Made by a program: the position numbers and the translations under genes. Shown piece after piece: positions 45,248 to 55,899 of a stretch of 64,000 nt of DNA (position 1 is its first letter; every line of letters starts with the position of its first letter). A model generated the notes under the pieces. It was given only the letters and a program-made list of their open reading frames with translations. It was not told the origin of the DNA and made no database searches. The DNA comes from Folioceros fuciformis (lineage: Eukaryota > Anthocerotophyta > Anthocerotopsida > Anthocerotales), in the NCBI GenBank assembly GCA_049999805.1, contig JBNGIO010005679.1, positions 25,458 through 89,457 of the forward strand. Direction: 5' to 3'.

Positions 45248-48157
45248 ATGTGTCACTGGAGAGCGGTCTTCCAGCGAGGAGCGTGGCCGGGAGCGTTCTT
45301 GTGGAAACGGTTCTTCACACCAGGGTGGGGTAACAGACCGTCCGCCTGGGGCTTGCCGGATACTTGGGACCCTCGCAGGTGTGTAGGATGCGAAAGTGGC
45401 GTAACTTCTGAAAGCATAAACAAACTATGCCACCAGGGGCAGCTCAGGGAAGCAGTTGAGTCTCTGGGATTTCTGGTGCACAGAGACCGTCGGGTCTCGA
45501 GATCTCTCTTTTTCACGGTCCTGAAAGAGTGTGTTGCTGAGAAGGATCTACATCTTGGTCGCATTGTCCATGCTCTAGCCGTGAAGGAGGGTTATGGGTC
45601 GGACACGTTCTTGTGCACCCACATCCTGCGAATGTATGCTTCTCACTCCACGTTGAAAGAAGCGATGACTGTGTTCACCATGGTTGCTACACCAGATGCC
45701 TTCATGTGGTCTGCTGTGATATCTGCCTATGTGAAACATGGAGAAGATAAGCAAGCCATACGACTGTATCATCGGATGTGCAGGTCAGGCGTGCAGCCAG
45801 ATGGCCATGTTTTTGTAGCAGCCCTTCAAGCTTGTGCTAGGGGATTAGACTTGAAATCTGGGCAACAGGTGCATGCTGATGTTTTGGCTTGTGGCGTTGA
45901 ACCTGATGAGTTTGTCTCTGGTTGCTTGGTGGACATGTATGCGAAATGTGGCAGCTTGGAAGACGCTAAAAGAGTGTTTGACGGGCTCCCACACAAAAGT
46001 GTGGTGACGTGGAGTTCCATGATAACAGGGTATGCGCAGCAGGGCATGGGAAGGGAAGCCCTTCATCTCTACAGGGTTATGCAGGGAGAGGGAATTGTTA
46101 AACCGAATTCTGTGATCTTTGTGTCCCTCCTCCAGGCATGTGCTAGTCTGGGGAGACCTGGTTTGGACGAGGGGAAGCGTCTTCATGCACAAATTAGGGA
46201 ACACGGGCTTGATGCTGACTTGTTTGTAGGCAGCAGTACGGTAAACATGTATGCAAAGTGTGGCAGCCTAATAGATGCTCGGAGCGTGTTTGATGGGCTT
46301 GATCAGAAAAATGTGGTGACGTGGAATGCCATGCTAGCGGGGTATTCCCAGCAGGGCATGGAGCACGAAGCCCTTGATCTCTACAGAGCTATGGAAGAGG
46401 AAGGTGTCGTCGTGCCTGTTTCTCTGACATTTGTGTCACTCCTGCAGGCATGTGCTAAATTGGGCAGCCCGGCTTTAGAGATAGGCAAACACCTTCATGC
46501 ACAAATTAGACAACGGGGCATTCATGCTGACGTGGTTGTAGCGAACAGCTTGGTAAATATGTATGCGAAGTGCGGCAGCCCAATGGATGCTCAGGGCGTA
46601 TTTGATGGACTTGGTCAGAAAGATGTGGTGACATGGAACGCCATGATAGGAGGATATGTGAATAAAGGCATGTTGCTTGAAGCGTTTCAAGCCCTTAGTG
46701 TCATGAAACAAGGAGGCTTGGCTGCACCCAATTCAGTCACATTTATGAGTCTCCTCCAGGCGTGTGCAAGAGTAGGCACCCCGGCTTTGAACAAGGGGAA
46801 ACAGATTCATGAACAAATTAGGGAAAGAGGGCTTCAAGCTAATGTCTTTGTAGCCAACAGCTTAATAAACATGTACGCAAAATGCGGCAGCGTACATGAT
46901 GCTGAGGGTATATTCCATGCATTGCCCGAGAAAGATGTGGCAACGTGGAACGCCATGATAGCAGGCTATTCTCAACATGGGATGGGGCAGGAAGCCCTTG
47001 GTCTTTACAGGGCTATGCAAGATGGAACTGCTGCACCCGATTCAGTAACATTTGTATGTCTTCTGCAGGCATGTGCACAATTGGGTACGCCAGGTTTGGA
47101 GATGGGAAAGCAGCTACATACGCAAATTAGAGGGCAAGGACTAGATGCTGATTTGTCAGTAGCCAGCAGCTTGTTGAACATGTATGCTAAATGTGGCAGC
47201 TTGGAGAGTGCTCGGGGTTTGTTTGACAAACTCTGTGAAAAGAATGTGGTGACGTGGAGTGCCATGATTGCAGGATATTCCCAGCAGGACATGGGACAGG
47301 AAGCGCTTCATCTATACAGAACTATGCAAGACGAAGGAATTGTTGCACTCGATTCTGTTACATTTGTTTGCCTCCTACAGGCATGTGCCAGTGTGGCAGC
47401 TTTGCACCTAGGAAGGCAGCTTCATGCACATATAAAAGTTCAGAAGCTGCAAGGCGAGCCTATCATGCGCAACAGTTTGATAAACATGTACGCAAAATCG
47501 GGGAGCATGCTTGATGCACAGCAGGTGTTCGATGAATTGCCAGAAAGAGATGTTGTCACATGGACTGCACTGATTGCAGGATACACTAGTCAAGGGGAAA
47601 GCAACGAGGTATTTGACTTGTTTCTCAGGATGAGAGAAGATGGCATCGAACCTGATGGCATCACGTTCCTTAGTGTTCTAACAGCATGCAGTCATAAGGG
47701 CCTAGTGAACAAAGCGGGAGAGTACTTTGAAGCCATGATAAAAAATTATCGCATCACTCCCACGCCAGAGCACTACACATGCATGGTAGATCTCCTGGGT
47801 CGAGCAGGGCAGTTGGACGAGGCACTAGCATTGATAAGGACGATGCCTGTACAGCCTGATGCTGCAGTCTGGCATGCTCTTCTCGGTGCTTGTCAAAAGT
47901 GGAACAACGTGGAGGTGGGACGCCATGCATTTCATGAAGCAGTCAAGCTCGACTTGAAAGATGGCGTAGCATATGTGTTGATGTCCAACATATATAGTGG
48001 TGTCCAGATGTGGGAACAGTCACAGGAGATGAAATTGAGGAGAACAAGAAACAAGGCATGGAAGCAGCCAGGCCAGAGCTGGTGGACAGACATGGACGGG
48101 CTCGTTCATAGTTTTCTGGTTGGGGATAAGAATGGTTGTGTGGGTGGGAGATATTGA
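45248..48157 (+). CDS. PLS-class pentatricopeptide repeat protein (PPR3), DYW lost
   Basis: An intronless gene of 969 residues from the ATG at 45248. It has seven P-L-S triads, again nearly identical to one another and to those of PPR1 and PPR2, for example NMYAKCGSLEDAK and VVTWNAMLAGYSQQG. E1 (AVWHALLGACQKW) and E2 (AYVLMSNIYSGVQMW) and the PG box are present (PGQSWWTDMDGLVHSFLVGD). The frame then ends seven residues later, before the HP that opens the DYW domain. Comparison with PPR2 shows a small deletion just after GATAAGAA that shifts the frame. Family knowledge says that E-type proteins without DYW can still work in editing complexes. Binding targets are not predictable from sequence alone. 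Confidence 0.92.
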   Translation: MCHWRAVFQRGAWPGAFLWKRFFTPGWGNRPSAWGLPDTWDPRRCVGCESGVTSESINKLCHQGQLREAVESLGFLVHRDRRVSRSLFFTVLKECVAEKDLHLGRIVHALAVKEGYGSDTFLCTHILRMYASHSTLKEAMTVFTMVATPDAFMWSAVISAYVKHGEDKQAIRLYHRMCRSGVQPDGHVFVAALQACARGLDLKSGQQVHADVLACGVEPDEFVSGCLVDMYAKCGSLEDAKRVFDGLPHKSVVTWSSMITGYAQQGMGREALHLYRVMQGEGIVKPNSVIFVSLLQACASLGRPGLDEGKRLHAQIREHGLDADLFVGSSTVNMYAKCGSLIDARSVFDGLDQKNVVTWNAMLAGYSQQGMEHEALDLYRAMEEEGVVVPVSLTFVSLLQACAKLGSPALEIGKHLHAQIRQRGIHADVVVANSLVNMYAKCGSPMDAQGVFDGLGQKDVVTWNAMIGGYVNKGMLLEAFQALSVMKQGGLAAPNSVTFMSLLQACARVGTPALNKGKQIHEQIRERGLQANVFVANSLINMYAKCGSVHDAEGIFHALPEKDVATWNAMIAGYSQHGMGQEALGLYRAMQDGTAAPDSVTFVCLLQACAQLGTPGLEMGKQLHTQIRGQGLDADLSVASSLLNMYAKCGSLESARGLFDKLCEKNVVTWSAMIAGYSQQDMGQEALHLYRTMQDEGIVALDSVTFVCLLQACASVAALHLGRQLHAHIKVQKLQGEPIMRNSLINMYAKSGSMLDAQQVFDELPERDVVTWTALIAGYTSQGESNEVFDLFLRMREDGIEPDGITFLSVLTACSHKGLVNKAGEYFEAMIKNYRITPTPEHYTCMVDLLGRAGQLDEALALIRTMPVQPDAAVWHALLGACQKWNNVEVGRHAFHEAVKLDLKDGVAYVLMSNIYSGVQMWEQSQEMKLRRTRNKAWKQPGQSWWTDMDGLVHSFLVGDKNGCVGGRY

Positions 48158-48860
48158 AGCAGTGGATGAGTAATGAAGTATTCTGGGCATTTCATCCACC
48201 GCAGGCTGCATTGTTTTCAAACATGCACACAGTTTTCTGAGTAGGGTTTGTGAGAGGCTTTTGGTCAGGCATCGAAGAGTTTGCTGATTGAACAACGGAA
48301 TAGTTTTCTGGCTGAGGATTAGAATAGCTTTCTCGATGAAGTTTAACTGTGAAATTCACACCTAGAAGGCTTCACCACTGATCACAAGGGTTGAAGGACA
48401 TTGTGTGCAACTGAATTAAAGAAAACTTTGGCACAGACGTGCGAATTTGCGCTCGGTGGTGCATTTGGTGGTAAACGGCGTCTAAATTTCCTGAGAAGGC
48501 GGCCCTTCCGGGAATGAAGCATCAGCGGCCTTCGGCCGAACCTGGAACTACTTGGTTTGGCCCCCGCAACTGCCGCAACCGTTTTACCCATCGAACTGGC
48601 CTCACAAGCAGCTTTCACGGGGCTGGGAGCGTGCGGCGAGAAATGTGGCTGGATTCCCAGCCCTGAGCACCAAGGCTAACTCCAGGCGGGTTCGCGAGGC
48701 GCCACGATCAGAAGCCGCATCGTGGCCCTGCGGCTGTATTTGATGGAGCCTGCATGATGCTTTTGGCATCGGATTCTGGTTGTCATTCAAAACTCGGTGT
48801 GCGAGAACTCCACCGTCAGCTCGGAGTTCCTGCAGGTGTCGGAACTGGTCGCTCAGAGCC
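48158..48860. other. PPR3 3' region and GH9 promoter
   Basis: The segment 48500-48760 (CTGCCGCAACCGTTTT, CGGGGCTGGGAG, GCGAGAAATGTGG) reappears near 60480-60660, upstream of the broken GH9 copy, and so marks the GH9 upstream region. Confidence 0.6.
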
Positions 48861-50617
48861 ATGGGCCCGACTTCCGGGTGTGGCACAATCAATGCTGCAG
48901 CTGCAGCATTGGGCTTGTGGGTGTGTGTCGTTTCAGGCTGCAATGCTGGTGCTGCAGCAGGAATCTTTGGTGCAGCAGAGTACCAGGAGGCACTTTCCAA
49001 GACCATCCTCTTCTACGAGGGCCAGCGATCTGGGCCGCTGCCCACGTCCCAGAGATTGACGTGGAGGGGGGATTCTGGCTTGACTGACGGATCGTCATCC
49101 AACGTAGATTTGGTGGGAGGATACTATGATGCTGGCGACAATGTCAAGTTCGGCCTGCCCATGGCCTTCACCATCACGCTGCTGTCGTGGACTGTGATCG
49201 AGAAGGGCAAGGAGCTGGCTGCAGCGGGAGAGATGACGCACGCACAAGACGCCATCCGTTGGGGGACTGACTACCTGCTCAAAGCTCACACGGGACCGAG
49301 CGAGCTGTACGTTCAGGTGGCGGACCCGACCAAGGATCATGCGTGCTGGCAGAGGCCCGAGGACATGCAGACGGACCGCACTGCCTACAAAATTGACGCC
49401 ACCAATCCAGGCTCCGACGCTGCTGCGGAAACGGCTGCCGCTCTGGCTGCGGCCTCCATTGTGTTCCAGGCCCGTGACGCGCAGTACTCAGCTACGCTTT
49501 TAGCACATGCCAATGAGCTCTTCGCTTTCGCGGACGAGCACAGAGCTGCATACAGCGATGGGTCGCTCAAGTCACAAGTGTGCCCATTCTACTGCTCTTA
49601 CTCGGGGTTCAAGGATGAGCTGTTGTGGGGAGCAGCCTGGCTGTACAAGGCATCCAGGGACGACAAGTACCTGCAATACCTGGTGGACAACAGCGAGGCG
49701 CTGGGCGGGGCCACCACCTCCGCCCCCACTCTCAGCTGGGATAACAAATATGCGGGCGCTCAAGTCCTGGCTGCACAATTCTTCCTCGCGGGCAAGGCCG
49801 ATGGGCTGCAGGGCTACAAGCAGCAAGCCGATGCGTTCGTGTGCATCATCATGCCAGGCGTCTCTGCAGCCAAATATACTCCTGGTACGCAATGCTCAAC
49901 TTCACACATCTATTTGAACGCTGTTCCCTAGGCTTGCCATGCGGAAGATTGTATGAAAGGTCACTGACAGATCATCGCTTGCATTGATGGTGAACCTTAA
50001 GTGATGTGCTGCAGGCGGGCTCTTCTACTTCGCGGCAGGCAGCAACCTACAGTACGTGACCGCATCTTCCTTCCTCCTCCTCGTCTACGCCAAGTACCTG
50101 GACTCATCGAAGCAGGCGGTCACCTGTGGCACCACGACCATCACTCCCGCCCAGCTTTGTGCCCAGGCCAAAACCCAGGTACACTTGGGATATCTCCTCT
50201 GGGTTCTCCATCTGTCTCCAATGAATTTCAGATTGTTCGTTTCGCCTGAGGTTCCGACTCCTGATCGCGTATCGCAATTCATGATGCCTGCTGCAGGTGG
50301 ACTACATTCTGGGGGACAATCCTCACAGCATGTCGTACATGGTCGGATTTGGATCCAGCTTCCCACAGCGGGTTCACCATCGGGCGGCTTCAGTGCCTTG
50401 CATCAAGACTCACCCTGCCGAGATCGCCTGCTCTGACAGCTTCTCCTACTACAAGGCCAGCACCGCCGACCCCAATCGGCTGACAGGGGGCATTGTGGGA
50501 GGACCCGACGAGGCCGATGCTTATGGCGATGACCGCAGCAACTACGGGCAGGCTGAGCCCACCACTTACATCAACGCTGGCATGGTGGGCCTCTTGGCAC
50601 ACCTTGGTGCAGCCTGA
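48861..50617 (+). CDS. Glycoside hydrolase family 9 endo-1,4-beta-glucanase (cellulase), three exons
   Basis: Exons are 48861-49884, 50015-50178 and 50297-50617 with GT-AG borders, giving 502 residues. The protein hydrolyses beta-1,4-glucans in the cell wall and is probably secreted: a hydrophobic stretch at about 11-32 (AAAAALGLWVCVVSG) fits a signal peptide. Family signatures are [17 protein letters not shown] (catalytic-base Asp region at 90-93), VDYILGDNPHSMSYMVGFG, QRVHHRAAS (His 423/424), and DDRSNYGQAEPTTYINA with Asp474 and the acid Glu483. No C-terminal carbohydrate-binding or transmembrane part is seen, which suggests the secreted subgroup. The start is the first in-frame ATG that gives a signal peptide; an additional 5' exon is possible. 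Confidence 0.93.
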
Positions 50618-51344
50618 TGCTCTTCACACTGAAGCGTCGGATGGTCTCCACCCAAGCTTGTATCATATATGTGGAAATTTAGTCCAGTTACTGTAGTTAG
50701 TTGCTAGCGTTGTGGCCGGAGGGCCTATGCTCTTTGCAGAGCATTAGGTGCCTTCCTGGGCTGCCCTTAGGCAGATCGTTGCTCATCGTTGTGTAGCTCG
50801 AAGTTGTGGAAACAACTGAGAAGTTGCACCAATTCAATCTTGGCCGTTGACATGCATCTCCATCTAAGAGATATTTAATCTGTCCACAAACTTCAAATCT
50901 GGGCTGAAAGGTTTTTCAGTTTACAACCTGAAGTCCTTGTCCTTCCTGGCTTGGTTTCTTTCACGCGAATCCCAACCACGTTCCTTCAGGCGCTATGCAG
51001 GCAGGAAGGAGCTGTACACATTGAGGTACAGACTGTGACAATCTGCTCTGCAACCCAATTCCTGACTACCCTTAAAATCTTGGGCTGAATGCCTTCACCT
51101 TGGACTTCGTTGGCATGTCCTACAACAGCCCTATTTTATGCACACACACATACACGTTGTGGCACAACATCAAAGGAACATAATTTGTGTGTTCCAAAAT
51201 GACAGATCTTTGACGACCAGGAGGAAGGTCCGACTATGCATCACCCACAAACCATTTCCATGGTTGTACATATATTGTTTGTGTATTTAGCTGACCTTTA
51301 TCGGGCCCCGATCGCTTGTCTTCATCGACGGAATGCACAAAGCT
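50618..51344. other. Convergent intergenic spacer, GH9 3' and HD-Zip 3'
   Basis: It contains the short dispersed repeat CACAAACTTCAAATCTGG (about 50885) that recurs at 59346 and, diverged, at 61031. No gene is visible. Confidence 0.5.
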
Positions 51345-52489
51345 TTAACGGAACGCAGCGTGAAGCAATGCAGCCCCAGCAGGTACAGAGGCGCGTGCCC
51401 TGGGAGATAAGGGTCGGCTATCATCGTACAGGTTTACACAGTTTTTCACCACGCGGTTTGATCTCTGGAGGTTATGGTGAGGGCTAGCTGAAGGTCCATT
51501 AAGGATCCATTCCATGATGGGAGATGACATTGGATCCCTTTCGTCATCTTTCGGTGTCGAGCAGTTTTCCGCACCATTGTGAGGAGGGGATGCGAGCAAA
51601 TTCATGACATTCATGCTCTCAAATAAAGAGCGACAGCAGCACGGCTGTGATGTCTGTCCTGAATCTGGACCCAAAAGACCAATGCTGTTATTACTTGGAG
51701 CCCTGCGGCAGCAGCTGGAACTGGTCGAAGCTGCTCTACTGCTATCTAGGTGGGAAGTGCTGATTATGTCCAGGTCAGAGATGCCAAGTTCAGGGTAGGC
51801 GGGACCGAGGTCGAGAGCAGGGAAATCGTCCACGTTCAAGTTGTAGGGGGGAAGTTCCGGCATCAGATTGTCCTTCCATTCGGGTGACTTGTCCGATTCC
51901 ACCTCCTTCAGTCGTTTGACCTGGAGGGCACTTGGACGACCTCATGTTAGGCAGAGCCAATCGAGCATTCCAACAAGGTCACAGGGTGCATCAAAATAAT
52001 ACAAGTGCGAAACGCTGACAGCATAGAGGTCAAAGAAAGGGACAAGCATCAATTTCCTTCAATGTCGACATCCAAGAATGATGAATCCCGTGGGAGGCAT
52101 CAGGACGACAAGAAACAAACGGAATTTACCTCCTCGGCGAGTTTCTGTTTCTCATCTAGCAACGCATTGTACTTGGCCTTGAAGGCGAGGTACTCAGCCT
52201 TGAGAAGCAGGAAGTCTTTCTCCAGCTGCTTCCCCTTCCATCTCGCGCGGCGGTTTTGGAACCAAATCGCCACCTGTCGCGGTTGCAAAGACAGCTCTCT
52301 GGCCAGCCGGAGCTTAGTTTCCTGCTCCAATCTGGGGCCCTGTGTGACGAAGTTGTGCTCCAACACCCGCACTTCCTTAGCCGTGAGCCTCCGCTTGGAG
52401 GTCTTACACTGCCCGGCCAATTCTTCCTCTCCAGCAAATCCAGCATCCACGGAGTCCGCCCCGGCGTGGCCACTCAAGTCCTCCGCCAT
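51345..52489 (-). CDS. HD-Zip class I transcription factor, two exons
   Basis: Minus-strand exons are 52489-52130 and 51920-51345, joined in phase 0 at GT-AG borders, giving 311 residues. The protein binds pseudopalindromic CAATNATTG-type DNA as a dimer in the nucleus. The homeodomain lies at about 31-87, with the helix-3 motif VAIWFQNRRARWK at 73-85. It is followed directly by a leucine zipper (QLEKDFLLLKAEYLAFKAKY to VKRLKEVE), the defining HD-Zip arrangement. There is no START domain, CPSCE motif or ZIBEL motif, so it is class I. The C-terminal half is Ser/Pro/Cys-rich and probably activating. The intron splits the zipper region. Class I genes respond to drought, ABA and light; no element for that was verified here. 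The start is the ATG at 52489. Confidence 0.92.
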
Positions 52490-52930
52490 GGACACAGGAC
52501 TCCCGGGACGGCATTGACGCCGCCGCCAGCGGAGGCCGCTTAAGAGGAGTCATGCCGCGGCCCCTGAAGCTGGCTGTGAGCTCACAGGCCAACAGCGCAA
52601 TCTAAATCTGGATTGCCATGCAAACCCGCGGTCAAAGCATCAGGACCGGGCTGCTCGCGGGCTCCCGTCCCGCGGAGAGAGAATAGCGACTGGTAGCCTA
52701 ACCCCCTATCAGACAACCCTAAAAACACCATGTCCATGTGGCACACGGATAACGAACGCGGAAACACCAATCGCCTGACCCCAAGCCACGACCTCCACGA
52801 CCCTCATGGCTGCTGCCAGTAACGCCGGAACTCCTCATCTCCCCGGAGAGCAAAACGTATTGGCCTGTTTCCGCCATCTGCCATTTCCTTTGCTCGTAAC
52901 ACTGCGGGCTCGGTCTCGGAATGGACTCTT
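52490..52930. other. Upstream region of the HD-Zip gene
   Basis: No gene is visible. The minus-strand promoter presumably lies here, and no clear TATA box was identified. Confidence 0.4.
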
Positions 52931-52990
52931 CTCAATAAAAAGCTTATAAAAAGCTTAAAACATAGTATTAGAGCCAGATTTCGATCCCGA
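52931..52990 (+). other. Copia LTR end with primer-binding-site remnant
   Basis: CAATAAAAAGCTTATAAAAAGC is followed by ACATAGTATTAGAGCC. The last part resembles the tRNA-iMet primer-binding site used by plant copia elements (TGGTATCAGAGCC) with two changes. This suggests the end of a 5' LTR of a further copia copy. Confidence 0.45.
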
Positions 52991-53037
52991 TCCTAGGACT
53001 CCATGTACCATAGAAGCTTTCCGGGAAGGTAACTGGT

Positions 53038-53193
53038 GTGACTTGTTGTCCCCAAGCGTCCACCTCATGTCCCCAAGCGTCTACCTTGTGTCCCCAAGCG
53101 TCCATCTTGTGTCCCCAAGCGTCCATCTTGTNNNNNNNNNNCCAAGCGTCCATCTTGTGTCCCCAAGCGTCCATCTTGTGTCCCCAAGATACA
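53038..53193. repeat. 21-bp minisatellite interrupted by a 10-N gap
   Basis: The unit TCCCCAAGCGTCCATCTTGTG is repeated about seven times between 53048 and 53188, with 10 N at 53132-53141. Read on the minus strand it gives a 7-residue period (MDAWGHK). The N run lies inside the array. Confidence 0.92.
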
Positions 53194-53219
53194 ACTATCC
53201 TTGAGACGCGATGATAATT

Positions 53220-53440
53220 TTACATAAAGTGATGACATGCTTTTATCCTTACTAGATAAGGCTCTTGCACCTCCTCAACAATTGAAACAATGAAGAGGTG
53301 TTCTTCTTGCTCACTAATTTGTCCTACAATCCCTGCATAATATTTAGGCTTCTTGCAATAATGGCAAGTATCCCATGTCTTCTTGCCTTTCTCCTTCGAA
53401 GTTGGCTTGTGAGGTACTCTACTCAAAAAAAGGAAAACTA
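53220..53440 (-). pseudogene. Copia gag zinc-knuckle fragment
   Basis: Minus-strand sequence reads KTWDTCHYCKKPKYY, with the first half of a CCHC zinc knuckle after a basic stretch, followed by a Glu/Ile-rich tail. The knuckle does not complete. Copia gag has this order, so a fragment of a minus-strand element is likely. It is separate from the plus-strand element at 53748-59343. Confidence 0.4.
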
Positions 53441-53797
53441 TCAAGGAAGACCTCACAAGCCACTTGAAACTTGAAGGAGAAAGGCACAAAAAAGTCAAGC
53501 TTAGGCAAGGTAATTAATTGAGATATTAGGATCTAGGATAGTAATAAAAAGTGGCTTAGCCATTGAATATAGTGAAGAGAATTTTTCTAACATTGACTGC
53601 ACTTAGTGTGTATTTTTCTCACTAGCAATGACTAGAAGGGTTATCCTCTTAGAGGAGTTATATTCTTCCCCAATAGGCTAAACTCTTGCTTGGGCTACCC
53701 TTAACACAATGACTTGTCGTGGTATAACTAAGGCTACACCAATTCATTGTTGGCTATTGACTATTATTATCTCAACTTGACGTCCCTCTACCCACTA

Positions 53798-53994
53798 AAA
53801 GAAAACTCAATCCGGAGTTACAGAAACCTGCAAGTCGGTTACCTTTCACTTGTATAAAAGACTCTCCTGAAACAATGACTTGTGTTCAATACATGTCCTT
53901 TCCTTATTCCTCTTGTGCTCACCACTCTCATACTTAGATCTCTTTGCTTGCTATAATGCCCACTGTCAAATAAGTCTTGGCTCAAAGTCCTTTA
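53798..53994 (+). repeat. 5' LTR (conserved part)
   Basis: Conserved with 59117-59343. It ends just before TGGTATGAGAGTC, the primer-binding-site match at 53995. Confidence 0.75.
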
Positions 53995-54194
53995 TGGTAT
54001 GAGAGTCACTTATGAAATCGGTGAGCGAACACACTTCAAGGATTTGAATCCCAGGAAAAATGCCAAGAGGAAAGCATAGTGGAGCACCTGCCCTACAATG
54101 CACTATGCAAGCTAAGTTGCTCCCACCCAACCCTCTGTTATGCCCAGACTGTTAAGCAACAAAAGAACGTGGGAAGCGTCTAGGACCACTGCCA

Positions 54195-54298
54195 TGTAGA
54201 GTGGAAGCAATAGCCACCTTGCTAGACAACCAATGTCTACCNNNNNNNNNNTGTAGAGTGGAAGCAATAGCCACCTTGCTAGACAACCAATGTCTACC
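54195..54298. repeat. 47-bp exact duplication around a 10-N gap
   Basis: The same 47 bases (TGTAGAGTGGAAGCAATAGC...) occur at 54195-54241 and 54252-54298, with exactly 10 N between them. This most likely is an unresolved contig overlap, not biology. Confidence 0.9.
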
Positions 54299-54739
54299 TA
54301 GAGTCCTATCGAAGTAGCGAGGAAGTTTCTATCAAAGAAAAAATCAGCAAATGCTACCACAAATGAGCTATTTGAGTGCGAAGCAGTTCTTTGACAAGAA
54401 ATTTCCTTGTTTACAAATTTGTAAGCCATCAACTTTAAAGTTGATGCAAGCATAGGAGAACCTCATTCATTAGTTGTTAGGTAACATTATGATACTCGAT
54501 TGCAATTGCAATGATTTTGCATCGAAGACGAATCTTCACTTCGTAGAGAGTCATCTTCTACAAACCCATATGTCTGTATGTCTATGCAAGACACTTCAGA
54601 TTCCGAGTCGAAGGATAGAGTCTTTCATCTTTCATCTTTGTTCTCTAATTTAGAAGAAAATACTATTTGGGATTTCCCCTTGGCAGTAGTTTTGTAAAGA
54701 GTTTAGAGTCGATCGGCAACTTCTCTAGTCCCTTCAGCC

Positions 54740-54949
54740 ATGTCTAACCCACTTGTTTTGGCACCACTCAAAATTAAGTTCAAAGATAGAGCTAAATTTA
54801 ATGATACTGACTACCATATTTCATTTTTGAGGCTAACAGGGTTTCTCAAGCTTTCACTCCATTCGTCCCAACACCCAGTAATAAGCAATTTGTTCTTTTG
54901 GGTGATGATAGTGAACTTTCTATTAGGGAACTTGAATTGTCACTATTGA
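54740..54949 (+). pseudogene. Start of copia gag, truncated
   Basis: The frame begins with MSNPLVLAPLKIKF and has FNDTDYHISFLRLTGFL in the position of the usual FNGxNYxxWxxxM gag motif. It then loses the frame. Weak alone, but placed correctly after the LTR and primer site. Confidence 0.4.
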
Positions 54950-55584
54950 ACTGACAAGATTAGGCTAACTCACTCTTTTTTGTAAACTATTAAATTTTGT
55001 CCCAACCATGACAAAAAAACTAATGTTTGTCATGAAGCTTGCATAGGAACATATACGTTAAGTATGTTTCAACAAAGAAGGATGTGAAGTCTGATATGCA
55101 AGTACTAATTAGATCCTTTTTTCTGGCACATCTTCAATAAGGTATGTCTCTTATATGTGATGTGCATAGCTGGAGTGGGAGCATCCGCATGTGCTGTCCA
55201 AAACACCTTTTCTCAAAGCAGCTAAGCATTGCCGACTAGGTCATGTCAATTTCCAACTTTTTTCTTCTCCTACTAGAAGTGACAATTACAAAGAACCTCT
55301 CAATTTTTCATAAGATGGTTCCACATTAGGGAAGCTTGTTAGCTTAGCAAAGCTTATTCCTTTAAGGACCTTTCAAGGATAAGTTCTTGACGAGAGCAAA
55401 AGGCCTTCTCCATACCATTCACAATGACCTATGTGGGCAATGTCCACAACCTCTTTTAGCGGCGTTGACTATTTCATTACTTTTATTGACAAGTGGAGAC
55501 ATTATTGTATAGTGTTCGCCTTAACTTGAAATAAAAGTGAAGCATTTTCTTGCTTTTAGTAATAGAGCTAAATCACTACAATTG

Positions 55585-55735
55585 AGAGGAAGACTAAAAG
55601 CAAAAGTTCATATTCTTCTTATTGACAATGGAGGTGAATATATCAGCAATGCATTTATTTCATTCTTTGCTCCAAAAGACATTCAACATCAGTTTACGAT
55701 TCCGTGTACATCTGCACAGATTTCATTTGCTAAAT
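55585..55735 (+). pseudogene. Copia integrase core fragment
   Basis: LLIDNGGEYISNAFISFF matches the integrase motif around the second catalytic Asp (TDNGGEY). It is followed by a Gln-rich HQFTIPCTSAQ segment and a stop just before KNRTLQEA, the place of the third acidic residue. Confidence 0.7.
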
Positions 55736-55899
55736 GAAAAAATAGGACTTTGCAAGAGGCCGCTTTAGCATCATGGAGTTCTTAAGAGAATCCTAAGACC
55801 CGTTGATTGTATAGGTGCCACTATTTCTCCATTTTATTCTGATGTTACCTCGAGAGTAGCACTATTTGGGAGAACGTACCACCTATAAAAAGGCCATAG

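Noticed and set aside
53038-53193. CRISPR-like array of 21-bp repeats
   Set aside because: The repeats are directly adjacent with no variable spacers and lie in plant nuclear DNA, so it is a minisatellite.
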